A DNA stretch of 39,875 nt from Bacillota bacterium (GCA_023418755.1 JAEZZE010000305.1:1-39875), one strand, 5' to 3'. Counted from the first letter of the stretch, positions 8,537-16,879 are shown. Numbers and translations are program-made. The notes: generated from the letters alone by a model not told the origin.

Positions 8537-8695
8537 GTGCTTCGTTACTATCTGCTCGGAGGCGTCGTGACCGCGATCGGCTATTCGATCGCGGTCTATG
8601 CGCAAGGAAAACGCAAGCTTGCGTCCGTTCAGGCCGGGAAGCGATCTGCGTTCTGCCGGTCTAAGTGCAACCTTTGCGTTCGATTTCCCGTTTAA
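8537..8695 (+). CDS. Possible small membrane protein (52 aa)
   Basis: A GTG-initiated frame encodes VLRYYLLGGVVTAIGYSI near its start, a plausible single membrane helix, followed by a basic Lys/Arg/Cys tail. It lies in the 249-bp gap after the oxidoreductase. The ribosome-binding site is weak (GTGAGGCGAG just upstream) and codon use does not settle the matter. I do not recognise a family. It may simply be a chance frame. Confidence 0.25.
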   Translation: MLRYYLLGGVVTAIGYSIAVYAQGKRKLASVQAGKRSAFCRSKCNLCVRFPV

Positions 8696-8732
8696 TTGGA
8701 AAAGAGCCTGGAGTGACGGAGGTTGCGGTCGC

Positions 8733-9404
8733 ATGAAAATACTAATCGTACTGATATTGGCGGTTCTCATAAGCGGTTGCGGAGCCAGGGCGGCGCCGGA
8801 CCCCGGTTCCGAGGCGGCGATGTCCGTTCCGTCTTCTCCCGTCGCGGTACCGTCGTCGATGCCGTCCGACGTTCCGTCGCCTCCCCCGGAGCGAATACAG
8901 AACATTCAAAACCGGATCGTCGAGGCGTGGCCGGAAATCCGCGATCGACATTCCGTCGAGCTGCGTTTCGCGTTGACCGAGAATGACGTCGTCTACTTGG
9001 ATATTCGCAGCTTCGGAGACTTCGAGAGGACGCTGACGCAGGAAGACCGGGAGGCGATCCGGGATAGCCTGTTCGAACTGATCGGCGAGGAGTTCGAGGT
9101 GGAAATCGCGGGAGGCGGCTGCTGCGACGGTCCGCCTGCAGTAACGGGCATCGTCAAGCAGTTCGACGCGGCCTCCGGCCGCGTCTTGATCGTGAACGAA
9201 GACAAGATGATCGGCGACTCGGATATGCCCGACGCCTACTGGATCAGCCTGGCCTCGGACGGGAAGGTAATTGCGGGAGACGAGGAGCCCGTAGGCGTTC
9301 TGGACGAATCGCTGGTCGGCAAGCAAGCGCAAGTCTGGACGACGGGGATGGTGAATCAATCTTATCCGGCCCAGACGGGCGCGATCAAGATCGTCGTGGA
9401 ATAA
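8733..9404 (+). CDS. DUF3221-like lipoprotein
   Basis: ATG 8733 follows ACGGAGG (8716-8722) by 10 nt and gives 223 aa. An open frame extends upstream but has no signal for initiation. Residues 1-16 form a lipoprotein signal with lipobox LISGC (lipid-anchored Cys16), then a Pro/Ser-rich linker. Residues ~50-130 form a first domain. Residues ~135-223 (VTGIVKQFDAASGRVLIVNE, later VWTTGMVNQSYPAQTGAIKI) resemble the DUF3221/YobA-like domain found in Bacillus lipoproteins. The role is unknown. It is convergent with the isomerase gene, and an inverted-repeat element with a T-run lies immediately downstream. Confidence 0.8.
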   Translation: MKILIVLILAVLISGCGARAAPDPGSEAAMSVPSSPVAVPSSMPSDVPSPPPERIQNIQNRIVEAWPEIRDRHSVELRFALTENDVVYLDIRSFGDFERTLTQEDREAIRDSLFELIGEEFEVEIAGGGCCDGPPAVTGIVKQFDAASGRVLIVNEDKMIGDSDMPDAYWISLASDGKVIAGDEEPVGVLDESLVGKQAQVWTTGMVNQSYPAQTGAIKIVVE

Positions 9405-9410
9405 GGAAGA

Positions 9411-9533
9411 TGGGGCTGTTCCGTAAGCAGAGTTGCTTGAGTTGATCGATAGACAAAGAAGGAGGTACATGCCCCATGCCCCTTGTTCATCGATATCTTT
9501 CGAAGCAACATGATTGGCTTATGGGACAGCCCC
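9411..9533 (+). mobile_element. MITE-like 123-bp inverted-repeat element, also a terminator
   Basis: The ends are imperfect inverted repeats: GGGGCTGTTCCGTAAGC on the left, GCTTATGGGACAGCCCC on the right, with GTTGCTT/AAGCAAC and ATCGAT/ATCGAT pairing further in. GGGGCTGTCCC-type ends are reminiscent of insertion-sequence termini. The interior keeps a well-formed AAGGAGG followed by ATG at ~9469, as if the start of a transposase gene had been joined to the right end. I see no clear target-site duplication. TTTTTT follows at 9535-9540, so the folded RNA would terminate the lipoprotein transcript. Confidence 0.5.
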
Positions 9534-9539
9534 TGTTTT

Positions 9540-10367
9540 TTATACGTACGGCGCGACGATCCGCTTCACCCGTTCGAGACCTTCCCACATGTCTCCGGGA
9601 CCGTCGTAGATGAGGACGTACGCTCCGTCGTAGCCTGTTTCTCGGACGGCTTCGAGACAGCGGACGAGCTCGGCTTCATCCGGCATGCCGTTATCGTCGT
9701 AAGCGGGCTTGACGTGCACGGACGAGCTGCGCGGGGCGGTCATCGCAATCTCGCTATACTTGGCTTCGCCTTTGTAGTTGCCGAAATCCGTAATCATTCC
9801 GACGGCGTCGCCTGCCAGGTTCAGCAGCTTCGCGCTGCTCTCGCCGGTGGAGGTCAGCGCTTTGAAGTTTTCCGTAACGACGCGTACACCCCGGCCGGAC
9901 GCGTACTCGGCTAGATCCCGCAGCGCTTGAGCCGATCTTCGGATCGCTTGCTCGTCGGTCGGCTGCGCTTCCCCCGCGACGATGCGAATTCGCTTCGCGC
10001 CGCAACTGGAGGCGACGTCGATCCAGTCGCGGATCAGCCGGTCGTCGGCGGCTTGCCGTGCTTCATCCGTCGACGAAGGATCGCCGTAGTCAAGCAGCAG
10101 CGTGTCGAAGGAAACGGCCGCGTCGGCGAAGGCCCGGCGCAGGCTTTCCAGATACGCGGCCTCCGTCGAGGGGAAGTGGAAGTGGCATACCTCTACGGCG
10201 GCATAACCTCTGCGTGCGGCTTCCCCGGGAAGCTCCAGAAGCGAATGAACTTCCGGTTGAGGCTGTTCGTGCGTACGATGCTCTCCGGCCCCGGCGTCCC
10301 AGGACGTCCAGCGAAGAGGGCCGAGCAGGCGATGCAAGCTCCAGGTACTGACGGATAAATAGGACAT
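9540..10367 (-). CDS. Sugar phosphate isomerase/epimerase-like TIM-barrel protein
   Basis: The protein is 275 aa from ATG 10367, with GGAGG 9 nt upstream on the minus strand. It reads as a xylose-isomerase-like TIM barrel (AP_endonuc_2 fold). STWSLHRLLG is beta-strand 1, followed by AAVEVCHFHFPST, KRIRIVAGEAQPT, VRVVTENFKALTS and GMITDFGNYKGEAKYSEIA. Near the C-terminus SVHVKPAYDDNG and GYDGAYVLIYDGPGDMWEGL supply the acidic and His residues expected to bind a metal. It is cytoplasmic and probably interconverts a sugar or inositol derivative; the exact reaction is not determinable. The gene is monocistronic, divergent from the methyltransferase at 10536. Confidence 0.82.
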   Translation of the reverse strand: MSYLSVSTWSLHRLLGPLRWTSWDAGAGEHRTHEQPQPEVHSLLELPGEAARRGYAAVEVCHFHFPSTEAAYLESLRRAFADAAVSFDTLLLDYGDPSSTDEARQAADDRLIRDWIDVASSCGAKRIRIVAGEAQPTDEQAIRRSAQALRDLAEYASGRGVRVVTENFKALTSTGESSAKLLNLAGDAVGMITDFGNYKGEAKYSEIAMTAPRSSSVHVKPAYDDNGMPDEAELVRCLEAVRETGYDGAYVLIYDGPGDMWEGLERVKRIVAPYV

Positions 10368-10408
10368 GAGGCATTCCTCCGTGACGGTTCGGCTTGTTTG
10401 CTGCCTTT

Positions 10409-10438
10409 ATCGTAGTCCTTTTTTTCAGAAAATTCCAA
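10409..10438 (-). promoter_or_regulatory. Promoter for the isomerase-like gene
   Basis: Read on the minus strand, -35 TTGGAA (10438-10433) and -10 TACGAT (10414-10409) are 18 bp apart and lie about 40 nt ahead of ATG 10367. Confidence 0.45.
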
Positions 10439-10535
10439 TAGGGATTGTGGCCATGTTGTCTCGTATTTTGGCATTGAAGAGCAGATTCGTACTACAATAG
10501 GCAGACGACGATAACGTAAAGGGTGAGGACAGGAC

Positions 10536-11483
10536 TTGGCGGACTATCTGTATGCGATAGCTTCAACAGAAGAGGAACGAGGCTTATGCATGTTGGAGAT
10601 GCGCTCCCTATTGGGGGCGGACTGCCGGTATAACCTGGCAAGGAGCCGCGAAGAAGTCGAGCCGGGCCGCAGTCCATTCATGAAGAGTCGGATTCGCGTC
10701 CTGTTCGAGAGCGATCGACTGGAGGGGTTGGCCGATCTGGCGGGGGAGCGCGTGGAACTGGACGGAGCGACGTTCAAAGTGGCGGTCGTCGATAACGACG
10801 ACCCGGAGGAACGGGGACGCTTCGAATACGCCCGCAAGCGCGAGCTGGAACGAGCAGTCGGCTTCCGCCTGCGGGGGCGGGCGGACATGCGGAACCCGGA
10901 CCGCGAATTCGGCTTCGCGAGATTCGGCGGCAGATGGCTGTTCGGGGAGCTGCAGCGCGGGAGCGCGGACTGGATGAAGCATCGCGATCAGCCCCGCCAA
11001 TATTCGACGGCGTTAAGCAACCGATTGGCCCGTTCGATCGTTAATATCGCGGTGCCGCGCACGGCGGGCGTACGAGCGATCGATCCGTGCTGCGGGATCG
11101 GAACGGTGCTCCTGGAAGCGATGTCGCTGGGGATCGACATCGTCGGGAGGGATGTTAATCCCCTGGCCGCCAGGGGCGCGCGGGAAAATCTGGCTTATTT
11201 CGGCTACGGTTCCCCTTCGTCGGTGACGCTCGGAGACATGCGAGAGATCGAGGAACGGTACGATGTCGCGATTATCGATATGCCGTACAACCTGTGCTCG
11301 GTGCTCTCCGGCTCCGAGAAGGCGGCGATGATGCGCAGCGCCAGACGCTTCGCTTCCGGAGCCGTCGTCGTAACGGTCGAAGAGATGGACCCGTTCGTCC
11401 GCGAAGCGGGATTCGAGATTGCGGATCGCTGCACGGTGAATAAAGGCAACCGATTCGCGAGGCAAGTGCTCGTCTGCAAATAA
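10536..11483 (+). CDS. TrmG10/Trm11-like RNA (guanine-N2) methyltransferase
   Basis: The protein is 315 aa from TTG 10536, preceded by GGGTGAGG (10521-10528). The N-terminal half (~1-150) resembles a THUMP-containing RNA-binding region. The C-terminal half is a class I SAM methyltransferase: motif I DPCCGIGTVLLEA (183-195), an acidic residue after the second strand in GRDVNPLA (204-211), GDMREI (233-238), and catalytic motif IV DMPYN (248-252). The last is the D-x-P-Y-N form used for N-methylation of bases. The architecture fits the TrmG10/Trm11 group that methylates a guanine in tRNA. The target in bacteria of this type is not established, so the substrate is inferred. Confidence 0.78.
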   Translation: MADYLYAIASTEEERGLCMLEMRSLLGADCRYNLARSREEVEPGRSPFMKSRIRVLFESDRLEGLADLAGERVELDGATFKVAVVDNDDPEERGRFEYARKRELERAVGFRLRGRADMRNPDREFGFARFGGRWLFGELQRGSADWMKHRDQPRQYSTALSNRLARSIVNIAVPRTAGVRAIDPCCGIGTVLLEAMSLGIDIVGRDVNPLAARGARENLAYFGYGSPSSVTLGDMREIEERYDVAIIDMPYNLCSVLSGSEKAAMMRSARRFASGAVVVTVEEMDPFVREAGFEIADRCTVNKGNRFARQVLVCK

Positions 11484-11497
11484 CCGCGAACAGCTTA

Positions 11498-11526
11498 TTG
11501 AAATTATGGCCGGTTTCGTCCACAAT
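11498..11526 (+). promoter_or_regulatory. Promoter for threonine synthase
   Basis: TTGAAA (11498-11503) and CACAAT (11521-11526) are separated by exactly 17 bp. They lie 53 nt ahead of the chosen start of the threonine synthase gene and just after the stop of the methyltransferase. Confidence 0.5.
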
Positions 11527-11579
11527 GGATGAAGAATATTAGACCCGTCCATCTTGGCGTCAAGGAGAGAAAATTGAAT

Positions 11580-12983
11580 ATGAAGTATAAAAGCACGAGA
11601 GGGAAAGTCGCGCCGATCGGCTTTATCGATATGTTCCTGATGGGACTCGGCGAAGACGGGGGGCTGATCGTTCCCGAGACGATTCCGACCGTCGCAGCGG
11701 AGCAATTGCAAGCCTGGAGCGGCTTGTCTTTCCAAGAGGTGATGTTTAACGTCTTCTCCCTATATACGAACGGAGAAATTCCGGAAGCGGACCTGCGTCG
11801 TTTGATCGACGACAGCTACGCCGGATTTACGAGTCCCGACGTGCTGCCTCTGACTAAGATCGACGACGAGTTGAGCGTGATGGAGCTGTTCCACGGGCCG
11901 ACGTTCGCTTTCAAGGACGTCGCTTTGCAGTTTATGGGCAATCTGTACGCTTACGTGGCAAAGAAGCGCGGCGAGGTCATTAACATTCTCGGCGCGACTT
12001 CCGGCGATACCGGGGCTTCCGCGATCAGCAGCGTTCGCGGCAAGGAGGGCATTCGGATCTGCATTCTGCACCCGAACGGCAAAGTCAGCCGCGTGCAGGA
12101 GCTGCAGATGACGACGGTCTTGGACGACAACGTGCTGAACCTGTCCGTGAACGGCAACTTCGACGATTGCCAGCGGATCATCAAGGATTTGTTCGCGGAC
12201 GTAGCGTTCAAGTCCAAGTATCATTTGCGGGCGATCAACTCGATTAACTTCGTGCGTATTTTGGCCCAAGCGGTATACTATTTCTACGCTTACTTGAAGC
12301 TGCCGGAGGAGGCTCGTGCAGGCGGCGTGAGCGTCAGCGTGCCTACGGGCAACTTCGGCAATATTTTCTCGGGCTACTTGGCCAAGAAAATGGGCGTGCC
12401 GATCAAGCAGCTCGTGCTGGCGACGAACGAAAACAACATTCTGGAGCGTTTCATCCGCGAGGGCGTGTACAAGCCCGAAGGGTTCCGCAGCACGCACAGC
12501 CCGTCGATGGACATTCAGATCGCGAGCAATTTCGAGCGTTATCTGTACTACTTCCTCGGCGAAGATTCGGCGGAAGCGACGGCCCGGATGGAGCGGTTCA
12601 AGGAGGAAGGCCAGCTAACGTTCACGACGGAAGAGGTCGCGCGCATTCAAGGAGATCTGTCGGCTTACAGCGTCGGCAACGAGGAATGCTTGGAGACGAT
12701 ACGCGAGTACGAGGAGAAGCACGGTTATTTGCTTGATCCGCATTCGGCTTGCGGAGTGGCGGCCTACGAGCGCGCGGGCAGCAAGGGAGACGGAACGTTC
12801 GTCTCGCTGGCGACGGCTCATCCGGCGAAGTTCGACGAGGCGATTCGGCTGACCGGCATCGAGCAGAAGTTCCCGGAGCGGATCTCCGAGCTGTTCGACA
12901 AACCGCAGCGTCAGACGGTCGTCGACAATTCAAGGGAAGCGATCGCGGCGCTGTTGGTGGATTTTTACCGGGTAGACAGATAG
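11580..12983 (+). CDS. thrC: Threonine synthase (long, yeast/E. coli type)
   Basis: This is the PLP enzyme that converts O-phosphohomoserine to threonine and phosphate in the cytoplasm. The protein is 467 aa from ATG 11580 (MKYKSTRGKVAPIGF). AAGGAGA lies at 11562-11568, and an in-frame TTG at 11574 is an equally possible start. The PLP lysine is K112 in FHGPTFAFKDVALQF. The phosphate-binding loop appears as GATSGDTGASAISS, and PTGNFGNIFSGYLAK is the second cofactor-contact region. The length and these motifs match the longer ThrC class rather than the ~350-aa Bacillus class. A paralogue of the short type may exist elsewhere. It stands apart from hom/thrB and has its own promoter. Confidence 0.95.
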   Translation: MKYKSTRGKVAPIGFIDMFLMGLGEDGGLIVPETIPTVAAEQLQAWSGLSFQEVMFNVFSLYTNGEIPEADLRRLIDDSYAGFTSPDVLPLTKIDDELSVMELFHGPTFAFKDVALQFMGNLYAYVAKKRGEVINILGATSGDTGASAISSVRGKEGIRICILHPNGKVSRVQELQMTTVLDDNVLNLSVNGNFDDCQRIIKDLFADVAFKSKYHLRAINSINFVRILAQAVYYFYAYLKLPEEARAGGVSVSVPTGNFGNIFSGYLAKKMGVPIKQLVLATNENNILERFIREGVYKPEGFRSTHSPSMDIQIASNFERYLYYFLGEDSAEATARMERFKEEGQLTFTTEEVARIQGDLSAYSVGNEECLETIREYEEKHGYLLDPHSACGVAAYERAGSKGDGTFVSLATAHPAKFDEAIRLTGIEQKFPERISELFDKPQRQTVVDNSREAIAALLVDFYRVDR

Positions 12984-13014
12984 AGCGAACTAGACTGAAA
13001 CGGGGGAGAACGGA

Positions 13015-13902
13015 TTGCTTATCGGTGCAGTAGAAGCAGGCGGCACGAAGTTCGTGTGCGGAATCGGCAATGAAAAAGGAGAGGTGTTCGATCGGATCAG
13101 CTTTCCGACGGAGCAACCGGAGAAAACGCTGGCTCAGGTGGAGGCGTATTTTCGGGACAAGCAGGTGTCCGCTATCGGCATCGGGTCGTTCGGTCCGATC
13201 AATATCGACCGCGAAAGCCCGCAGTACGGCTATGTCACGACGACTCCGAAGCCGGGCTGGTCGAACTATCCGGTGCTGCCGGAGCTAAAGAAGGTATTGG
13301 ACGTCCCGATCGGCTGGGATACGGACGTGAACGCTGCGGCGCTGGGAGAGGCGACGTGGGGCGCGGCCAAAGGCTTGGATAGCTGCCTGTATTATACGAT
13401 CGGCACGGGCGTCGGCGTCGGAGTATACGCCGAAGGCCGGATGGTGCACGGGCTCGTGCATCCGGAAGGCGGCCACGTGCTGACTCGCCGTCACCCCGAC
13501 GACACGTATGAAGGCAAATGCCCGTACCATGGCGATTGCTTGGAAGGGATGGCGGCAGGACCTGCCATTGAAGGCAGATGGAAGGTGAAGGGTCACGAGC
13601 TTCCGGCCGATCACCCGGCTTGGGAGATGGAGGCGTTCTACATCGGGCAAGCGCTTGTGAGCGCGATTTTGCTGCTGTCGCCGAAGAAAATCATCCTGGG
13701 CGGCGGAGTTATGCACCAGCTGCAGCTGTTTCCACTCGTTCATGAGCAGGTGCGCAGCGGGCTGAAGGGCTATGTCGCTTCATCCGCGCTGGAGCCCGAC
13801 GGCATTGCCGATTATATTGTGCCCCCGGGTCTTGGCGACAATGCGGGCCTGTGCGGCTCGATCGCTCTCGGGCTTCGAGCTTACGAAGATTCTCGGAAAT
13901 AG
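13015..13902 (+). CDS. ROK-family fructokinase
   Basis: The enzyme uses ATP to phosphorylate fructose to fructose 6-phosphate in the cytoplasm. The protein is 295 aa from TTG 13015, 11 nt after a GGGGGAGA site. The N-terminal phosphate-binding motif is GAVEAGGTKFVCGIG. The likely catalytic base is D104 in WDTDVNAAALGE, and the second glycine-rich motif is TIGTGVGVGVYAEG. A structural zinc site of the ROK type is visible as H154, C169, H172 and C175 (GHVLTRRHP then GKCPYHGDCLEGMA). These features match the B. subtilis YdhR/GmuE-type fructokinase closely. It follows thrC by 31 bp without a terminator, so the two are probably co-transcribed. Confidence 0.93.
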   Translation: MLIGAVEAGGTKFVCGIGNEKGEVFDRISFPTEQPEKTLAQVEAYFRDKQVSAIGIGSFGPINIDRESPQYGYVTTTPKPGWSNYPVLPELKKVLDVPIGWDTDVNAAALGEATWGAAKGLDSCLYYTIGTGVGVGVYAEGRMVHGLVHPEGGHVLTRRHPDDTYEGKCPYHGDCLEGMAAGPAIEGRWKVKGHELPADHPAWEMEAFYIGQALVSAILLLSPKKIILGGGVMHQLQLFPLVHEQVRSGLKGYVASSALEPDGIADYIVPPGLGDNAGLCGSIALGLRAYEDSRK

Positions 13903-13945
13903 TTAATTCATACGAACTGCCTGCGGCAAACCTCAGGGCAGCCGG

Positions 13946-13975
13946 GCCAACCAGGGAACTGGTTGGCTTTTTTTA
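13946..13975 (+). terminator. Rho-independent terminator after fructokinase
   Basis: GCCAACCAG (13946-13954) and CTGGTTGGC (13959-13967) form a perfect 9-bp stem with a GGAA tetraloop, followed by a run of seven T. Confidence 0.93.
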
Positions 13976-14121
13976 TGTTTTAACGGATAAATTCCAGAAG
14001 CGTTATGTATATGTGAGTATATGTTACGTAACTGTTTTAAGGAATGGGTGAAATTCGCAAGGAGGAGTAGGATTTTCGAGCTAATAATGATTGTTTGCGC
14101 TTCAATGGCCCATTTTCAGTC

Positions 14122-14151
14122 TTGTTATTAAACTTAACATTGCATTATGAT
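14122..14151 (+). promoter_or_regulatory. Candidate promoter for secreted asparaginase
   Basis: TTGTTA (14122-14127) and TATGAT (14146-14151) are 18 bp apart in an AT-rich spacer 45 nt before the start codon. A GTTACGTAAC palindrome lies upstream at ~14023-14032, of unknown meaning. Nothing else stands out between 13976 and 14196. Confidence 0.4.
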
Positions 14152-14196
14152 TCGGTCAGATAAATGACATATTATATAACGTGGGAGGTAGTTTGC

Positions 14197-15381
14197 ATGT
14201 CTTCATCTGCCGTATTTCGCAAAATTTCGGTATCGCTTCTGGCTCTGTTGCTTCTCGCAACCGGCATGAATGCCGCTTTCGCAGCGGATTCGCCGACTGC
14301 TTCGGCTTCGTCGGAAGTTAAAATTCCCCCTGTCCCGTTCGCTTTCAAATCCTCGCCGCTCCCTAACGTCATGGTCATCGCTACGGGCGGCACGCTCGCC
14401 GGGAAGGCGGCGGACCAAACGAGCTTCCAGAATTACAGAGCAGGGACTTATTTGATGGAAGATCTGGTGAAACAGCTTCCGGACAAAAACAAAATCGCCG
14501 ACGTCTCGGTATACCAATTCGGCAACAAAGGCTCGGGCGGCTACGCCATCGCGGATCTGTTCGATCTGTCCCAGGTCGTGGACCAGGCCCTGGCGCTTTA
14601 CGACGGAGTGGTCGTGACAACGGGGACGGACACGATGGAGGAAATCGGATATTTCCTCGATCTGACGGTGCGAAGCGAGAAACCCGTCGTCATCACGGGA
14701 GCCATGCGGCCTTGGGACGTGATCGGCACGGACGCTCCGGCCAATCTGTACAACGCGATCAAGCTGGCTGGCAGCGGGAAGACGACCTGGTTCGGGACCG
14801 TCTTGATGCTCAACGACATGATTCATGCGGTGCGAGACGTAACTAAATCGAACGCTCACCGGATGGATACTTTCGAAACGCCGATCATAGGCGCCCTGGG
14901 ATACATCGACGAGGACGAAATCCGCATTTATCGGGCGCCGGCGCGGGCATTGAAGGCGGGAGATGAGGATTGGGAGACGCCTTTCGACTTGACGAAAATC
15001 GCGAAGAAGGATTTGCCGATCGTAGGTATAGCGTACAACGGGCAGGAAATGAGCGGCGGCGCTATCCGCGGCTTCGTGGCCGACGGTGCCAAAGGCATCG
15101 TTACCGCCGGTACGGGAGCAGGCGGCATTTCGGCTCAGATGAGCGAAGCGCGCAAGGAGTCGATCGGCAAAGGCGTCATCTTCGTCACGACGACCCGCAC
15201 GGGTTCGGGCACGATGTACGGCGGCAGCGAGGGCGTTATCGCCGGCGATAGCCTCAATGCTCAGCATGCACGCATTTTGCTTATTCTTGCGCTGGCCTTC
15301 TCGAACGATTTCGATACGATAAAAGGATGGTTCGAAAAGATCGGCACGCAGGAAATCGATGGCTCGGAGCTAGCTTCATAA
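14197..15381 (+). CDS. ansB: Secreted type II L-asparaginase
   Basis: The enzyme hydrolyses asparagine to aspartate and ammonia outside the membrane. ATG 14197 lies 8 nt after GGGAGGT and gives 394 aa; an in-frame ATG at 14164 overlaps the ribosome-binding site. Residues 1-29 form a Sec signal peptide (basic start, SVSLLALLLLATG core, cleavage after AFA). The nucleophile is T66 in IATGGTLAGK, with the Tyr partner in SFQNYRAGTY. The second triad T/D is in VVTTGTDTMEE, and the Lys in DVTKSNAHRMDTFE. The length and secretion match type II (AnsB/AsnB) enzymes. Its neighbours give no hint of regulation, and nitrogen control is plausible but not visible. Confidence 0.93.
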   Translation: MSSSAVFRKISVSLLALLLLATGMNAAFAADSPTASASSEVKIPPVPFAFKSSPLPNVMVIATGGTLAGKAADQTSFQNYRAGTYLMEDLVKQLPDKNKIADVSVYQFGNKGSGGYAIADLFDLSQVVDQALALYDGVVVTTGTDTMEEIGYFLDLTVRSEKPVVITGAMRPWDVIGTDAPANLYNAIKLAGSGKTTWFGTVLMLNDMIHAVRDVTKSNAHRMDTFETPIIGALGYIDEDEIRIYRAPARALKAGDEDWETPFDLTKIAKKDLPIVGIAYNGQEMSGGAIRGFVADGAKGIVTAGTGAGGISAQMSEARKESIGKGVIFVTTTRTGSGTMYGGSEGVIAGDSLNAQHARILLILALAFSNDFDTIKGWFEKIGTQEIDGSELAS

Positions 15382-15401
15382 GACGGCTGGCGACACTCTT
15401 C

Positions 15402-15430
15402 AGACCAATCGGAGTTGTTCCGGTTGGTCT
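15402..15430 (+). terminator. Hairpin after asparaginase, weak terminator
   Basis: AGACCAATCGGA (15402-15413) pairs with TTCCGGTTGGTCT (15418-15430), with one bulge. The tail is TTCTCC, poorer in T than usual, so termination may be partial. Confidence 0.6.
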
Positions 15431-15451
15431 TCTCCATATAAGGGAAACCTA

Positions 15452-15480
15452 TTGACAATTGATCTTTTTTGTATCATCAT
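15452..15480 (+). promoter_or_regulatory. Promoter for the zinc exporter
   Basis: A perfect -35 TTGACA (15452-15457), a 17-bp spacer and -10 CATCAT (15475-15480) are immediately followed by the operator at 15481, which would cover the transcription start. Confidence 0.65.
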
Positions 15481-15506
15481 AACATATGAGCAAGTATTCA
15501 TATGTT
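15481..15506 (+). promoter_or_regulatory. ArsR/SmtB-type (CzrA-like) operator
   Basis: A 26-bp inverted repeat has arms AACATATGA and TCATATGTT. The core ATATGAgCAAgTATTCATAT matches the 12-2-12 consensus recognised by ArsR/SmtB zinc and cadmium repressors such as CzrA, SmtB and CadC. It overlaps the expected +1 site of the exporter promoter, the usual place for metal-relieved repression. No arsR-like gene lies in the window, so the repressor must act in trans. Confidence 0.75.
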
Positions 15507-15525
15507 ATGAATCGAGGGATCCATC

Positions 15526-16647
15526 ATGTCCGATACGAAAAATCGCGAGCATAGCCATGACGCACACGTTCACGGGCACAGCCAAGGCCACGAACGCAAT
15601 CATGAACAGGATAGCCGAAAACACTACCACGACTACGGACACAACTATGATCACGAACACCATCACGACAACGGACACAACCATGATCACGGACACCATC
15701 ACGACAACGGACACAACCATGATCACGGACACCATCATCACGGCATCGGCGGGCATCATCATCACTTTGACGGGAACCGCGATGGAAACAAGAAGGGTCT
15801 GATGTTCGCGCTGATTATCACGACGGGCATTATGGCGTTAGAATTCGCGGGCGGTCTTGTCACCAACAGCCTTGCGCTGCTCTCGGACTCCGGCCATATG
15901 CTGAGCGACGCCAGCGCTTTGGCGCTTAGTCTGGTCGCTTTGTGGTTTGCGTCCAGACCGGCATCGCCGAATAAAACGTACGGTTTCTACCGATTCGAGA
16001 TTTTGGCGGCGTTATTCAACGGAGTAACGTTATTCGTCATCGCGGGATTCATAATGCGGGAAGCTTACGGCCGCTTCTTCGCGCCTCCCGAGGTGTCGAG
16101 CCTGTCGATGCTCCTGATCTCGTCGGTAGGACTCGTCGCTAACCTTCTAAGCGCGTTCGCGTTAATGCGCAAAGGCGACGTCAAAAACAATCTGAACCTG
16201 AGAAGCGCTTACTTGCACGTGCTCGGAGACGCGCTAGGCTCCGTAGGCGCCATCGTCGCCGGAATCGTCATGCTCGCCTTCGGTTGGTACATAGCCGACC
16301 CGATTATCAGCGTGCTCGTGTCGCTGCTCATTCTGAAGAGCGCTTGGAGCGTAATTAAGCATACCGTTCACATTTTGATGGAAGGAACTCCGGTGACGAT
16401 CGACCAGACTTCGGTCAAGGAAACGCTGACCGGCATTGACGGGGTTCTGGACGTTCACGATCTGCATATATGGACGATTACGTCGGGAATGGACTCGCTG
16501 AGCTGCCACCTTACCGTACGGGACGGATCGGATCAGCAGGCGGTTCTGCAGCGGGCGATTCGGATGATCGAGGAGAAATTCAAAATCCGGCATGCGACGA
16601 TCCAGATCGAAACGACCGCGATTCGGCATATGGAGCTGAAGGTTTAG
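15526..16647 (+). CDS. CzcD/ZitB-type cation diffusion facilitator (zinc exporter)
   Basis: This inner-membrane antiporter expels Zn2+ and similar ions in exchange for protons. The protein is 373 aa from ATG 15526, after GAGGGAT. Residues 1-82 form an exceptionally His-rich cytoplasmic tail (31 His in the first 80 residues), partly built from 12-residue repeats. Six transmembrane helices follow (~90-310). The transport site residues are H124 and D128 in SDSGHMLSDAS and H231 and D235 in LHVLGDALGS, the HxxxD pairs typical of zinc-selective members. The C-terminal ~80 residues are the cytoplasmic ferredoxin-like dimer domain (VLDVHDLHIWTITSG). Regulation by zinc is strongly suggested by the ArsR-type operator just upstream. 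Confidence 0.95.
   Translation: MSDTKNREHSHDAHVHGHSQGHERNHEQDSRKHYHDYGHNYDHEHHHDNGHNHDHGHHHDNGHNHDHGHHHHGIGGHHHHFDGNRDGNKKGLMFALIITTGIMALEFAGGLVTNSLALLSDSGHMLSDASALALSLVALWFASRPASPNKTYGFYRFEILAALFNGVTLFVIAGFIMREAYGRFFAPPEVSSLSMLLISSVGLVANLLSAFALMRKGDVKNNLNLRSAYLHVLGDALGSVGAIVAGIVMLAFGWYIADPIISVLVSLLILKSAWSVIKHTVHILMEGTPVTIDQTSVKETLTGIDGVLDVHDLHIWTITSGMDSLSCHLTVRDGSDQQAVLQRAIRMIEEKFKIRHATIQIETTAIRHMELKV
15622..15729 (+). repeat. Three 36-bp tandem repeats coding His-rich units
   Basis: Units at 15622-15657, 15658-15693 and 15694-15729 encode HYHDYGHNYDHE, HHHDNGHNHDHG and HHHDNGHNHDHG. The last two are identical at the DNA level; the first is diverged. They expand the metal-binding tail of the exporter and are a likely site of copy-number variation. 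Confidence 0.9.
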
Positions 16648-16879
16648 CCGACGACATCATTCCTCTACGTCCCGTTGCCTGCGGTAAGCGACCCTTTTCC
16701 GTACCGTGGAAGGGGCTCGGTATTAGCCTGTTTCGGAGAAAGAAGAGCGAGGTAATACCCTATGAGAGCGAAGATGTAACATTATGAATATTTTCTAACC
16801 GTTTTTTAAGAAAAGCTCAAAATGCCTTTAACGGCGGTGATGGCTCTCTCCTTAGGAAAATATCGCCTAAATCGGATAT

